DNA of 64,000 bases from Streptomyces bungoensis (GTDB lineage Bacteria > Actinomycetota > Actinomycetes > Streptomycetales > Streptomycetaceae), in NCBI RefSeq assembly GCF_001514215.1, contig NZ_KQ948851.1, positions 898,184 to 962,183 of the forward strand. The letters run 5' to 3'. The notes under the pieces are model-generated. The model made no database searches. It saw only the letters and a list, made by a program, of their open reading frames with translations, and was not told the origin of the DNA. Position numbers and translations under genes: made by a program. This document shows positions 7,410 to 15,180 of the stretch, one piece after another. The stretch's first letter is position 1. Each line of letters opens with the position of its first letter.

Positions 7410-8194
7410 CCGGACTGCGCTACGTCTACGCCGTCTGCCGTCCCTTCCGTGCGCCCCTGCAGGTCCAGCTGACCGGCATCGGGGGCGCGCCGCCCGCTGT
7501 GCTCCAGCACCACGGGCTGGTGGCGGTCGTCAGCACGGTGCCCGAGGGCGAGTTCAGCGAGGACGCGCTCCGGGCGCGCCTGGAGGACATCGACTGGCTG
7601 GCCACGACCGCCCGGGCCCACCAGGGCGTGATCGACGCGCTCACCACCGTCACCACGCCCCTCCCGCTCCGGCTGGCCACGGTCTTCCGTGACGACAGCG
7701 GGGTGCGCTCCATGATCGAGGCCCGCGAGGACGACTTCCGGCGCGCCCTGGACCGGCTGGAGGGCCGGGTCGAGTGGGGCGTCAAGGTGTACGTGGAGAG
7801 CGAGCCCGCCCGGCCCGCGGCCGCCGCCCCGGCCCGCGCCGCCAGCGGGCGGGACTACCTGCGCCGGCGGCGCGAGAGCACGCACGCGCAGGACGAGCTG
7901 TGGCAGCGGGCGGAGACCTTCGCGCAGAGCCTGCACGAGCGGCTCTCCGGGCGGGCCGAGGCGTGCCGGCTGCACCCGCCGCAGAACGCCGCGCTGTCCC
8001 GGGCGACGGGCCGGAACGTGCTCAACGCGGCCTACCTGGTGCGGCGGGCGGACTCCGAGGAGTTCGTGGAGACGGTGGACCGTACGAAGGACGAGGCGCC
8101 CGGGATACGGGTGGAACTGACCGGCCCCTGGGCCGCCTACTCGTTCACCCAGGAGTTCGCCGGGAACGCCACCGGTGCGGGGGAGGGGCTGTGA
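7406..8194 (+). CDS. gvpL: Gas vesicle protein GvpL (GvpF/GvpL family)
   Basis: This 262-residue paralogue of GvpF opens with LRYVYAVCRPFRAPLQVQL. It shares the central PLPLRLATVFRDDSGVRSM and VEWGVKVYVESE segments and the C-terminal NAAYLVRRADSEEFVETVD and VELTGPWAAYSF. An Ala-rich insertion (about 135-150) and a charged helix (RRRRESTHAQDELWQRAETF) distinguish it from GvpF. It probably acts as a scaffold linking GvpA with minor Gvp proteins. ATG 7406 overlaps the gvpJ stop. Confidence 0.9.
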   Translation: MTGLRYVYAVCRPFRAPLQVQLTGIGGAPPAVLQHHGLVAVVSTVPEGEFSEDALRARLEDIDWLATTARAHQGVIDALTTVTTPLPLRLATVFRDDSGVRSMIEAREDDFRRALDRLEGRVEWGVKVYVESEPARPAAAAPARAASGRDYLRRRRESTHAQDELWQRAETFAQSLHERLSGRAEACRLHPPQNAALSRATGRNVLNAAYLVRRADSEEFVETVDRTKDEAPGIRVELTGPWAAYSFTQEFAGNATGAGEGL

Positions 8195-8409
8195 CCGTCG
8201 TCGAACGCCGGGAGATCGCGCTGGTGGACCTGCTGGACCGGCTGCTGGCCGGCGGCGTGGTGATCACCGGCGACATCACGCTGCGGATCGCGGACGTCGA
8301 CCTGGTCCGGATCGACCTCAACGCGCTGATCAGCTCGGTGAACGAACAGGTCCCCTCGCCCTTCGAGCTGCTGCCCGCGGCCCGGGCACCCAGGGAGGAA
8401 CCCGCATGA
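8191..8409 (+). CDS. gvpS: Gas vesicle protein GvpS (short GvpA-like protein)
   Basis: This 72-residue protein is almost only a GvpA-type core: LVDLLDRLLAGGVVITGDIT followed by LRIADVDLVRIDLNALISSV and a short Pro/Ala tail. It is the third GvpA-fold protein of the cluster after GvpA and GvpJ. The name follows the actinobacterial gene order. It starts at GTG 8191, overlapping the gvpL stop, behind GGGGGAGGGG. Confidence 0.86.
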   Translation: MTVVERREIALVDLLDRLLAGGVVITGDITLRIADVDLVRIDLNALISSVNEQVPSPFELLPAARAPREEPA

Positions 8410-8687
8410 GCGCGCCCAAGCGGCTCGATCTCGAACCCGACACCGTCGAGCGCGACCTCGTCAAACTCGTGCTGACCGTGGTGGAGCTGCTGCGCCAGCT
8501 GATGGAACGGCAGGCGGTGCGCCGCTTCGACACCGGCGAGCTGACCGAGGAGCAGGAGGAGCGGATCGGGCTCACCCTGATGCTCCTGGAGGACCGGATG
8601 GCCGAGCTCAGGGACCGCTACGGCCTGCGGCCCGAGGACCTGAACCTGGACCTCGGGCCGCTGGGACCGCTGCTTCCCCGCGAGTGA
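8406..8687 (+). CDS. gvpK: Gas vesicle protein GvpK
   Basis: This 93-residue protein has the GvpK signature: DLVKLVLTVVELLRQLMERQ, then AVRRFDTGELTEEQEERIGL and LMLLEDRMAELRDRYGL. It is mostly helical and is a conserved accessory protein of gas-vesicle assembly. It closes the cluster; the next gene converges from the other strand 16 bp away, and no strong terminator hairpin fits in that gap. Confidence 0.92.
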   Translation: MSAPKRLDLEPDTVERDLVKLVLTVVELLRQLMERQAVRRFDTGELTEEQEERIGLTLMLLEDRMAELRDRYGLRPEDLNLDLGPLGPLLPRE

Positions 8688-8703
8688 GCGGGCGCCTCGG
8701 GGC

Positions 8704-9534
8704 TCAGGCCTCTTCCGGGGTCTTGCGGCACAGGATCTCCCCGTGCAGGACGGCGAACCAGCCGTCCGGCTGCCGGCCCCACTCCCGCCACGCCTCCGAG
8801 ACGGCCCGCAGCCGCTCGGGCGTCGCGTGCCCGCCCTCGGTGGCCCGCGCGGCGTAGGCGGAGGCGAGGGTGCGGTCCGCCCACAGGCCGCTCCACCAGG
8901 CCCGTTCCTCCGCCGTGGCGAAGGTCCAGGTGCTCGAGGTGGCCGTCACCTCGGTCAGCCCGGCGGCCAGCGCCCAGGACCTCAGCCGGCGCCCGGCGTC
9001 GGGCTCGCCGCCGTTGCCGCGGGCGACGCTCTCGTACAGGTCCAGCCAGTCGTCCAGGCCCGGCGACGCCGGGTACCAGGTCATCGCCGCGTAGTCCGCG
9101 TCGCGCACCGCGACGAACCCGCCCGGCCTGGTCACCCGGCGCATCTCGCGCAGGGCCTGCACCGGGTCGCCGACGTGCTGCAGCACCTGGTGGGCGTGCA
9201 CCACGCAGAACGTGTCGTCCGGGTAGTCCAGGGCGTGGACGTCGGCGACCGCGAAGTCGACGTTGCCCAGGCCCCGTTCCGCGGCCGTCCGCCGGGCCTG
9301 CTCCAGGATCCCCGGGGCGTGGTCGACGCCGGTGACCCGGCCGTCCGGGACCCGTTCCGCCAGGTCGGCGGTGATGGTGCCCGGACCGCAGCCGATGTCC
9401 AGGATCCGCATGTGGGGCTTCAGCGAACCGAGCAGGTACGCCGCGGAGTTGGCGGCGGTCCGCCAGGTGTGCGACCGCAGCACCGACTCGTGGTGCCCGT
9501 GCGTGTAGACGGCGGTCTCCTGCGCTTTCGGCAT
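8704..9534 (-). CDS. SAM-dependent class I methyltransferase (UbiE/arsM-like)
   Basis: This 276-residue enzyme has a clear SAM-binding fold. Motif I is ILDIGCGPGTITADLAE (about 44-60), followed by VTGVDHAPGILEQAR, VADVHALDYPDDTFCVVHAH and LREMRRVTRPGGFVAVRDA. The C-terminal half supplies the substrate-binding lid. The substrate cannot be told from sequence; homologues are often annotated as UbiE/COQ5-like without proof. ATG 9534 is preceded by AGAAGGGGC. It converges with gvpK and is not obviously part of that cluster. Confidence 0.85.
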   Translation of the reverse strand: MPKAQETAVYTHGHHESVLRSHTWRTAANSAAYLLGSLKPHMRILDIGCGPGTITADLAERVPDGRVTGVDHAPGILEQARRTAAERGLGNVDFAVADVHALDYPDDTFCVVHAHQVLQHVGDPVQALREMRRVTRPGGFVAVRDADYAAMTWYPASPGLDDWLDLYESVARGNGGEPDAGRRLRSWALAAGLTEVTATSSTWTFATAEERAWWSGLWADRTLASAYAARATEGGHATPERLRAVSEAWREWGRQPDGWFAVLHGEILCRKTPEEA

Positions 9535-9668
9535 GGCTGTGCCCCTTCTCGTCGTACCGGCTCGCGGAGCCCTGCGGCTCCTTCCGCGGTACGCCGAACG
9601 GTACGCCCGTACGCCGAATGATGAGATCGCCGTATTGCTATGCGGACTGACGAGGCGTCAGCCCACGG
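9535..9668. other. Intergenic region between two minus-strand genes
   Basis: This 134-bp gap holds the upstream region of the methyltransferase, including the imperfect inverted copies CGGTACGCC and GGCGTACCG near 9590-9615. No confident promoter could be assigned. Confidence 0.3.
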
Positions 9669-11165
9669 TCAGAAGGGCTTGCGCACCGGGCGGTAGACCG
9701 TCAGGGCCGCCGGCAGCTTCTCCACCGTCACGTCGCCCGAGACCGGCACGACCTCGCCGTCGTACGCCAGCGGCGTGCCCGGCTCCACACCGGTCAGCCG
9801 CAGCCGTGTCAGCTGCACCGCGGCGTGCGCCGGCGAGCGGGTCAGCGGGCCGGCCACGGCGGCGGCGAGCAGCCGCAGCGCCGGCCGGCGGCTGCCGTGC
9901 ACCACCCGCACGTCCAGCAGACCGTCCGCCAGGTCCTTGCGGCGGCCCGGCGCCAGCCCCATCCGGTGGTAGATCCCGTTGCCGACGAACAGCAGCCACA
10001 GCGGCCGCTGCTCGCCCCCCACCTGCACCTCCAGCGGATGCCGGTCCGCGCGCAGCACGCGCAGCGCGCCGAGCACCCCGGCCGGCCAGCCGCCGATCCG
10101 GTGCGACCAGTGCTCCCGCTCGCGCACCAGCTCCGGGTACACGCCGAGGCTGAAGGTGTTGAGGAACAGCCCCTCCGCACCGCCCGCCCGGAACCGGCCC
10201 ACGTCCACCCGGACCGCCTCCCCGTGCCGCACGGCCCACGCCAGATCGCGGTCGTCCTCGATCCCGAGGTCGAGGGCGAAGTGGTTCAGCGTGCCGCCGG
10301 GCAGCACCGCGAGCGGCAGGTCGTGCCGCAGGGCGAGCGCCGCCGCCGCGTTCACCGTCCCGTCGCCCCCGCACACGCCGAGCACCCGGGCCCGGGCCGC
10401 CGCCTTGGCCAGCTCGTCGGCGACGTCCTGCGGCTCGCACTCGACGATGTCCGCGTGCGGCAGCGCCGTCCGCAGCGCGCCGACCCGGTCCGACGTCCCC
10501 GACGCCCGGTTCGCCACCACCACCAGGCCTTCGCCCTGCTCCAGCGCCGGCGCCTCGACCCGCGGCCGGGCAGGCGGCAGCGCCCCCGCCCGGGTCGGCA
10601 CCAGCCGCCGTACCAGGAAGGCGGCCCCCGCGCCCAGCGCCGCGCCCGCCAGCACGTCGCTCGGGAAGTGCACCCCCGTGTACACCCGGGACGCCGCCAC
10701 CGAGAACGCCACCGGCGCCACCGCCGCTCCCCAGGCGGGGGACTCCAGCGCCACACCCGTCGCGAAGGCGGCGGCCGAAGCGGCGTGCCCGGACGGGAAC
10801 GAGGTGGTGATCGGCTGCCGCTTGAGCTGCCGCACCAGCGGCACCGGGTCCAGCACGGGCCGCGCCCGGCGCACCGACCACTTGCCGAGCGTGTTGATGG
10901 TCAGCGAGGCCAGGCCCAGGGAGGCGACACCGCGCAGGGCCGCCCGGCGGGAGCGCGGGGTCCTGGCCACCGCCATCGCGCCGGCCGCGGCGAACCACAG
11001 CATCCCGTGGTTCGCGCTGCGGCTCAGCCCCGGCAGCACCCGCTCGGCGCCGGGCCAGTGCCGGGTGGCGGCCGCCTCGAACAGCCGGGTGTCGGCGGCG
11101 AGCAGCCGCCGCAGGGCGCGCCGGCCGGTCTTCGGGACGGCGGTCAGGTCGACGTCAGCGTTCAT
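9669..11165 (-). CDS. PAP2 phosphatase fused to diacylglycerol kinase-like domain
   Basis: This 498-residue protein joins two lipid-phosphate activities. Residues about 70-200 form a membrane PAP2 phosphatase with KWSVRRARP (motif 1), SFPSGHAASAAAFA (motif 2) and SRVYTGVHFPSDVLAG (motif 3). Residues about 222-498 form a diacylglycerol kinase/sphingosine-kinase-like domain with VVANRASGTSD, GVCGGDGTVNAAAALALRH and LPLAVLPGGTLNHFALDLG. The first half carries several hydrophobic segments; the second is cytosolic. It may both dephosphorylate and phosphorylate membrane lipids, or use one half to process isoprenoid phosphates. Such fusions recur in actinobacteria. Confidence 0.88.
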   Translation of the reverse strand: MNADVDLTAVPKTGRRALRRLLAADTRLFEAAATRHWPGAERVLPGLSRSANHGMLWFAAAGAMAVARTPRSRRAALRGVASLGLASLTINTLGKWSVRRARPVLDPVPLVRQLKRQPITTSFPSGHAASAAAFATGVALESPAWGAAVAPVAFSVAASRVYTGVHFPSDVLAGAALGAGAAFLVRRLVPTRAGALPPARPRVEAPALEQGEGLVVVANRASGTSDRVGALRTALPHADIVECEPQDVADELAKAAARARVLGVCGGDGTVNAAAALALRHDLPLAVLPGGTLNHFALDLGIEDDRDLAWAVRHGEAVRVDVGRFRAGGAEGLFLNTFSLGVYPELVREREHWSHRIGGWPAGVLGALRVLRADRHPLEVQVGGEQRPLWLLFVGNGIYHRMGLAPGRRKDLADGLLDVRVVHGSRRPALRLLAAAVAGPLTRSPAHAAVQLTRLRLTGVEPGTPLAYDGEVVPVSGDVTVEKLPAALTVYRPVRKPF

Positions 11166-11316
11166 GAGGTGCGGTTACCCGCAAGCCGCCGTTTGTTGTG
11201 CCCCCCCGTGGGCCGACCGACCGAACCGCCGCGGCAGGATCCCCCGGATGTGCCCGCCCGGGCCCCGCGGATATGCGTTTGCCCCGGCCGCCGGGTGGCC
11301 CACAGAATGCCTCCCC

Positions 11317-12936
11317 ATGGGACATCTGGAAGCCGCGCACCTCGAGTACCACCTACCGGACGGCAGGACGCTGCTCGGCGATGTCTCCTTCCGGGTCGGC
11401 GAGGGCGCCACCGTCGCCCTGGTCGGACCCAACGGCGCCGGCAAGACCACCCTGCTCCGGCTGATCTCCGGCGAGCTGAAACCGCACGGCGGCACGGTCA
11501 CCGTCAGCGGCGGCCTCGGCGTGATGCGCCAGTTCGTGGGCTCCGTACGGGACGAGTCGACCGTACGCGACCTGCTCGTGTCCGTCGCCCCGCCCCGCAT
11601 CCGCGCGGCCGCCGAGGCGGTCGACCGGGCCGAGCACGCCATCATGACCGTCGACGACGAGAAGGCCCAGCTCGCCTATGCCCAGGCCCTGGCCGACTGG
11701 GCCGAGGCGCGCGGCTACGAGGCCGAGACCCTGTGGGACATGTGCACCACCGCCGCGCTGGGCGTCCCCTACGAGCGGGCCCAGTGGCGGCAGGTGCGCA
11801 CCTTGTCCGGGGGCGAGCAGAAGCGCCTCGTCCTGGAGGCGCTGCTGCGCGGCACCGACGAGGTGCTGCTGCTCGACGAGCCGGACAACTACCTGGACGT
11901 CCCCGGCAAGCGCTGGCTGGAGCAGCAGCTGAAGGAGACCCGCAAGACGGTCCTGTTCGTCTCCCACGACCGCGAGCTCCTCGCCCGCGCCGCCGAGAAG
12001 ATCGTCTCCGTGGAGCCCGGCCCGGCGGGCGCGGACGCCTGGGTGCACGGCGGCGGCTTCGCGACCTACCACGAGGCGCGCCGCGAGCGCTTCGCCCGGT
12101 TCGAGGAGCTGCGCCGCCGCTGGGACGAGAAGCACGCCCAGCTCAGGAAGCTCGTGATCAACCTCCGCCAGGCCGCCGCCGTCAGCCACGAGATGGCCTC
12201 CCGCTACCAGGCCGCCCAGACCAGGCTGCGCAAGTTCGAGGAGGCCGGACCGCCGCCCGAGCCGCCGCGCGAGCAGGACATCACCATGCGCCTGAAGGGC
12301 GGCCGTACCGGGGTGCGCGCCATCACCTGCGCGGGTCTGGAGCTGACCGGCCTGATGAAACCGTTCGACCTGGAGGTCTTCTACGGCGAACGGGTCGCCG
12401 TGCTCGGCTCCAACGGCTCCGGCAAGTCGCACTTCCTGCGGCTGCTGGCCGGTGGGGAGGTGGCGCACACGGGGGAGTGGAAGCTCGGCGCGCGCGTCGT
12501 GCCCGGCCACTTCGCGCAGACCCACGCCCACCCCGAACTCGCCGGCCGCACCCTGCTGGACATCCTGTGGAAGGAGCACGCCCAGGACCGGGGCGCGGCC
12601 ATGTCCCGGCTGCGCCGCTACGAGCTGACCGGCCAGGCGGAGCAGTCCTTCGACCGGCTCTCCGGCGGTCAGCAGGCCCGTTTCCAGATCCTGCTGCTGG
12701 AACTGGAGGGTGTCACCGCCCTGCTGCTGGACGAGCCCACCGACAACCTCGACCTGGAGTCCGCCGAGGCCCTCCAGGAGGGGCTGGAGGCGTTCGAGGG
12801 CACCGTGCTCGCGGTCACCCACGACCGCTGGTTCGCCCGCTCCTTCGACCGCTACCTGGTCTTCGGCAGCGACGGCCGCGTCCGCGAGACCCCGGAGCCC
12901 GTCTGGGACGAACGCCGGGTGGAACGGGCGCGGTAG
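11317..12936 (+). CDS. ABC-F family ATP-binding protein
   Basis: This 539-residue soluble protein has two ABC ATPase domains and no transmembrane segment. Domain 1 shows Walker A GPNGAGKTT (about 37-45), signature LSGGEQKR and Walker B VLLLDEPDNYLD. Domain 2 shows GSNGSGKS, LSGGQQAR and LLLDEPTDNLD. The linker region (about 245-320) is charged and helical (FARFEELRRRWDEKHAQL). ABC-F proteins act on ribosomes, either in translation control or in antibiotic protection; I cannot tell which applies here. It starts at ATG 11317, divergent from the PAP2/kinase gene. A downstream relation to other genes is not evident. Confidence 0.9.
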   Translation: MGHLEAAHLEYHLPDGRTLLGDVSFRVGEGATVALVGPNGAGKTTLLRLISGELKPHGGTVTVSGGLGVMRQFVGSVRDESTVRDLLVSVAPPRIRAAAEAVDRAEHAIMTVDDEKAQLAYAQALADWAEARGYEAETLWDMCTTAALGVPYERAQWRQVRTLSGGEQKRLVLEALLRGTDEVLLLDEPDNYLDVPGKRWLEQQLKETRKTVLFVSHDRELLARAAEKIVSVEPGPAGADAWVHGGGFATYHEARRERFARFEELRRRWDEKHAQLRKLVINLRQAAAVSHEMASRYQAAQTRLRKFEEAGPPPEPPREQDITMRLKGGRTGVRAITCAGLELTGLMKPFDLEVFYGERVAVLGSNGSGKSHFLRLLAGGEVAHTGEWKLGARVVPGHFAQTHAHPELAGRTLLDILWKEHAQDRGAAMSRLRRYELTGQAEQSFDRLSGGQQARFQILLLELEGVTALLLDEPTDNLDLESAEALQEGLEAFEGTVLAVTHDRWFARSFDRYLVFGSDGRVRETPEPVWDERRVERAR

Positions 12937-13086
12937 CCGCACGCGGAGGCCCCGGGCCCCCGATGTTCGTACAGTGGACTCAAGGAACGCGAGCTCCATG
13001 GATTCCTCCCGGAAACCGCCCGGGGGCAGTGCGTGCCGGGCGGGTACCCGGACCCCATGAACGAACACGACGAGCGGGGCACCACC

Positions 13087-13344
13087 ATGACCGGAGTCGA
13101 CCCCAGCCGGCTGGACGACCAGCAGCTCATGAAGGAGCTGGAGACGATCCACCGCACGCGCCACGACACCCTGCTGTACGGCTCGAACGACGCGCTGCGG
13201 GCCCACAACGAGCGCATGGCGCAGCTGGAGGGCGAGTACCTGCGCCGCAACCCGCGCCGCCTGGTCAGCGCGGGCCGCACCCGCGAGGGGGCGCGCGAAC
13301 GCAGGTGCGGCGAGGCGGCGGCCCCGGGCGTCTCCGGCTCGTGA
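13087..13344 (+). CDS. Small conserved Streptomyces protein (DUF6158-like)
   Basis: This 85-residue protein starts TGVDPSRLDDQQLMKELETI and continues HRTRHDTLLYGSNDALRAHN, a highly conserved block of a small streptomycete family I recall as DUF6158. It is helical and charged, with no signal peptide and no known activity. ATG 13087 is behind GAGCGGGGC and matches the conserved N-terminus; another in-frame ATG at 13057 would add ten residues. The C-terminal 15 residues look less conserved. Confidence 0.7.
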   Translation: MTGVDPSRLDDQQLMKELETIHRTRHDTLLYGSNDALRAHNERMAQLEGEYLRRNPRRLVSAGRTREGARERRCGEAAAPGVSGS

Positions 13345-13381
13345 ACCGGCCGCACCGCCCTCCGGACGCTCCGGACGCGGA

Positions 13382-13409
13382 CGGGGCCGGCCCTCACGGA
13401 CCGGCCCCG
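13382..13409. terminator. GC hairpin between convergent genes
   Basis: CGGGGCCGG (13382-13390) and CCGGCCCCG (13401-13409) form a perfect 9-bp stem with a 10-nt loop between the convergent DUF6158-like and DJ-1/PfpI genes. There is no T-run, as is usual for streptomycete terminators. Confidence 0.6.
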
Positions 13410-13437
13410 CACTCCCCGCGAACGACCAGGAAGGGGA

Positions 13438-13983
13438 TCAGGCGGCGGACTGCGCGGTGAACACGTGCAGGAACGTGTCGCAGAACGCCTTCAGATCGTC
13501 CGGCTTACGGCTGGTCACCAGCTGGTTGGAGCCGTGGTCGCAGATCTTCACCTGCTCGTCCACCCAGGTGCCGCCCGCGTTGGTGATGTCCGTCCGCAGG
13601 CTCGGCCAGGACGTCAGCACCCGGCCGCGTACGACGTCGGCCTCCACCAGGGTCCACGGCGCGTGGCAGATCGCGGCCACCGGCCGCCCCTCGTCGAAGA
13701 ACGACTTCACGAACGCGACGGCCTTCTCGTCCATCCGCAGGAAGTCCGGGTTGGCCACGCCACCGGGCAGCACCAGGCCGCCGAACGACCCGGCCGACGC
13801 CTCGCCCACCACCTCGTCCACGGGGAACGTGTCCGCCTTGTCCAGATGGTTGAACGCCTGGATCTCCCCGGACTGCGTCGACACCAGCACCGGCTCGTGC
13901 CCGGCGTCGGAGGCCGCCTTCCACGGCTCGGTCAGCTCCACCTGCTCGACGCCCTCGGGGGCCACCAGAAACGCGATGCGCAT
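13438..13983 (-). CDS. DJ-1/PfpI family protein (type 1 glutamine amidotransferase-like)
   Basis: This 181-residue protein has the DJ-1/PfpI fold. It begins RIAFLVAPEGVEQVELTEPW, has the elbow glutamate region GLVLPGGVANPDFLR and the nucleophile Cys106 in AAICHAPWTLVEAD. The length and motifs match the protease-I/YhbO group, linked in other bacteria to stress resistance and to deglycation of proteins or DNA; the true activity of the group is debated. ATG 13983 sits behind AAGGAGAGTGAGGAACC. The upstream gene on the same strand ends six bases before, so both were probably one transcript. Confidence 0.88.
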   Translation of the reverse strand: MRIAFLVAPEGVEQVELTEPWKAASDAGHEPVLVSTQSGEIQAFNHLDKADTFPVDEVVGEASAGSFGGLVLPGGVANPDFLRMDEKAVAFVKSFFDEGRPVAAICHAPWTLVEADVVRGRVLTSWPSLRTDITNAGGTWVDEQVKICDHGSNQLVTSRKPDDLKAFCDTFLHVFTAQSAA

Positions 13984-13989
13984 GGTTCC

Positions 13990-14543
13990 TCACTCTCCTT
14001 CGGCAAGTTCCGCGAGTTCCGCGAGCTCTTCGGGTTCCGCGTGTCCGGGATGCGTATGCGTGCCGGCGCAACGTTGCGGCCGCGCGCCGGCAGCGCAGCA
14101 GCTCCTCGCCGTACGGCAGCAGCACGCACGCGCCGGTCCCGAGGCCGGTCCCCGCCAGGTAGCGGGCCGACAGCGGCCGCCGCCGGCGCACCAGGCGCCA
14201 GGCGCCAGGCGTCGGGATCGCCGCGCCCGCCGAACGACGGCGACTCCAGGAAACTGTGGATGTGCTGCTCCAGCGGCTTGACCTCCCGGTCGCTGTCCAC
14301 GGCCGTCCGCACGTCCCACAGCGCGGTCGGCAGGCCGACCTCGGCCGTCATCAGCGCGTGGATCAGGGACTCCCTGGTCCCGGACGTCTCCTCGATCCGG
14401 GTGCTCCGGTGCATCACCCAGTCGGCCGGCCCCGGCAGGAACCAGCCCGGCAGCAGCCCGCACAGCAGGAACCGCGTGGTGGCGTCCCCGACGTCGACGG
14501 TGGCGCCACTCGCGGCGATCTCCGTGGCCCGGTCACGGCTCAT
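13990..14543 (-). pseudogene. Frameshifted conserved streptomycete protein
   Basis: The gene opens well in one frame (SGATVDVGDATTRFLLCGLL, PGPADWVMHRSTRIEETSGT, VKPLEQHIHSFLESPSF). Sense then moves to a second frame (PLSARYLAGTGLGTGACVLL, PYGEELLRCRRA) at three perfect copies of CCAGGCG (14191-14211). Removing one 7-bp copy restores that continuity. A plausible C-terminus, EPEELAELAELAEGE, lies in the third frame and stops at 13990, so at least one more indel lies downstream. Homologues, as I remember them, carry about 30 more residues before TALWDVR, so an internal deletion is possible too. Function unknown. ATG 14543 overlaps the stop of the preceding DUF2795 gene. Confidence 0.65.
14191..14211. 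repeat. Three tandem copies of the 7-mer CCAGGCG
   Basis: CCAGGCG occurs three times in a row without mismatch inside the frameshifted gene. Because 7 is not a multiple of 3, gain or loss of a copy switches the reading frame. Reading the gene with two copies joins its N-terminal frame to the PLSARYLAGTG frame. Confidence 0.85.
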
Positions 14544-14917
14544 GCGCCGCGCACCAGGTCCTCGGCCAGCTGCTGCAGGGTGTCGTAACGGTTCGCGTGC
14601 GGCAGGTCGCCCACCGCGTCGATCAGCGCCCCGGGCGCGTTGCTCCGCCGCAGGGCCCGGGCCAGCTCGCCGGCTTTCGCGGGGAAGCTGTTGCGGCTCA
14701 GGTGCCGGGCCACCTCCAGCCGCACCCGCTCCAGCGACGCCGGGGATCCCAGTCCGCCCACCGGCCCGGTCGAGACCTCGGGGTCGTCGTCGGCCGCCGG
14801 CTCAGGATCGTGCCACTCCTCCACGCGCGTCGGGTGCCCCGACCGGAGCAGGCCCTTCAGCTCGTGCTTCATCTCGTCGTCCCGGTGGACGTTCAGCCGG
14901 TCACTGCCTCGCTGCAT
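14540..14917 (-). CDS. DUF2795 domain protein
   Basis: This 125-residue soluble protein has a charged N-terminal region (HRDDEMKHELKGLLRSG, then VEEWHDPEPAADDDPEVS). A C-terminal DUF2795-type domain (about 62-125) includes ERVRLEVARHLSRNSFPAKA, ALIDAVGDLPHANRYDT and LQQLAEDLV. No enzymatic motif is present; DUF2795 proteins are common stress-associated small proteins of unknown role. ATG 14917 is behind GGAGGGAGAC. The stop overlaps the start of the frameshifted gene. Confidence 0.78.
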   Translation of the reverse strand: MQRGSDRLNVHRDDEMKHELKGLLRSGHPTRVEEWHDPEPAADDDPEVSTGPVGGLGSPASLERVRLEVARHLSRNSFPAKAGELARALRRSNAPGALIDAVGDLPHANRYDTLQQLAEDLVRGA

Positions 14918-14950
14918 GTCTCCCTCCAGAGGGTCGAAGGTCCGCACCGC

Positions 14951-14975
14951 GTACCCGGCGTGCCCAGGGCGACAC
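14951..14975 (-). promoter_or_regulatory. Candidate SigB-type promoter for the DUF2795 gene
   Basis: On the minus strand GTGT, a 15-bp spacer and GGGTAC match the stress sigma factor (SigB/SigF group) pattern GNNT-N14/16-GGGTAC. The predicted transcript start would lie about 25 bp before the DUF2795 ATG. Confidence 0.45.
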
Positions 14976-15180
14976 CGGTATCCGTGAACCGGAAGCCGGT
15001 TCGCGCCGGGGCCGGGCACCGGCTGTCCGCGCCGGACGGCTCGAAGTGCGCAGCCGCGTACCCGGATGGGCCGTCGCGTAACAGCCGGCGCGCGCCCCGT
15101 ACGCCGATCGGGCGCGAGCCTCCGGACGACGAGCCGGAGGTGAGGAGGGAGCCTGCCGGGACCGGCCGTCCCGCCGGCGA
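14976..15180. other. Intergenic region between paaK and the DUF2795 gene
   Basis: Together with the promoter this forms a 263-bp non-coding gap. A second GGGTAC on the minus strand (near 15058-15063) lacks a -35 partner at proper spacing. No small gene is convincing. Confidence 0.35.

Noticed and set aside
8688..9668. Methyltransferase as an extra gas-vesicle gene
   Set aside because: It is on the opposite strand, convergent, and not part of known gvp gene orders.
13042..13047. GGGTAC as a SigB-type -10 before the DUF6158-like gene
   Set aside because: No GNNT at 14-16 bp upstream; hence not called a promoter.
9825..13460. 1211-codon plus-strand open frame over the kinase and ABC-F genes
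   Set aside because: Arg/Pro/His-rich shadow; the ABC-F protein in another frame is unambiguous.
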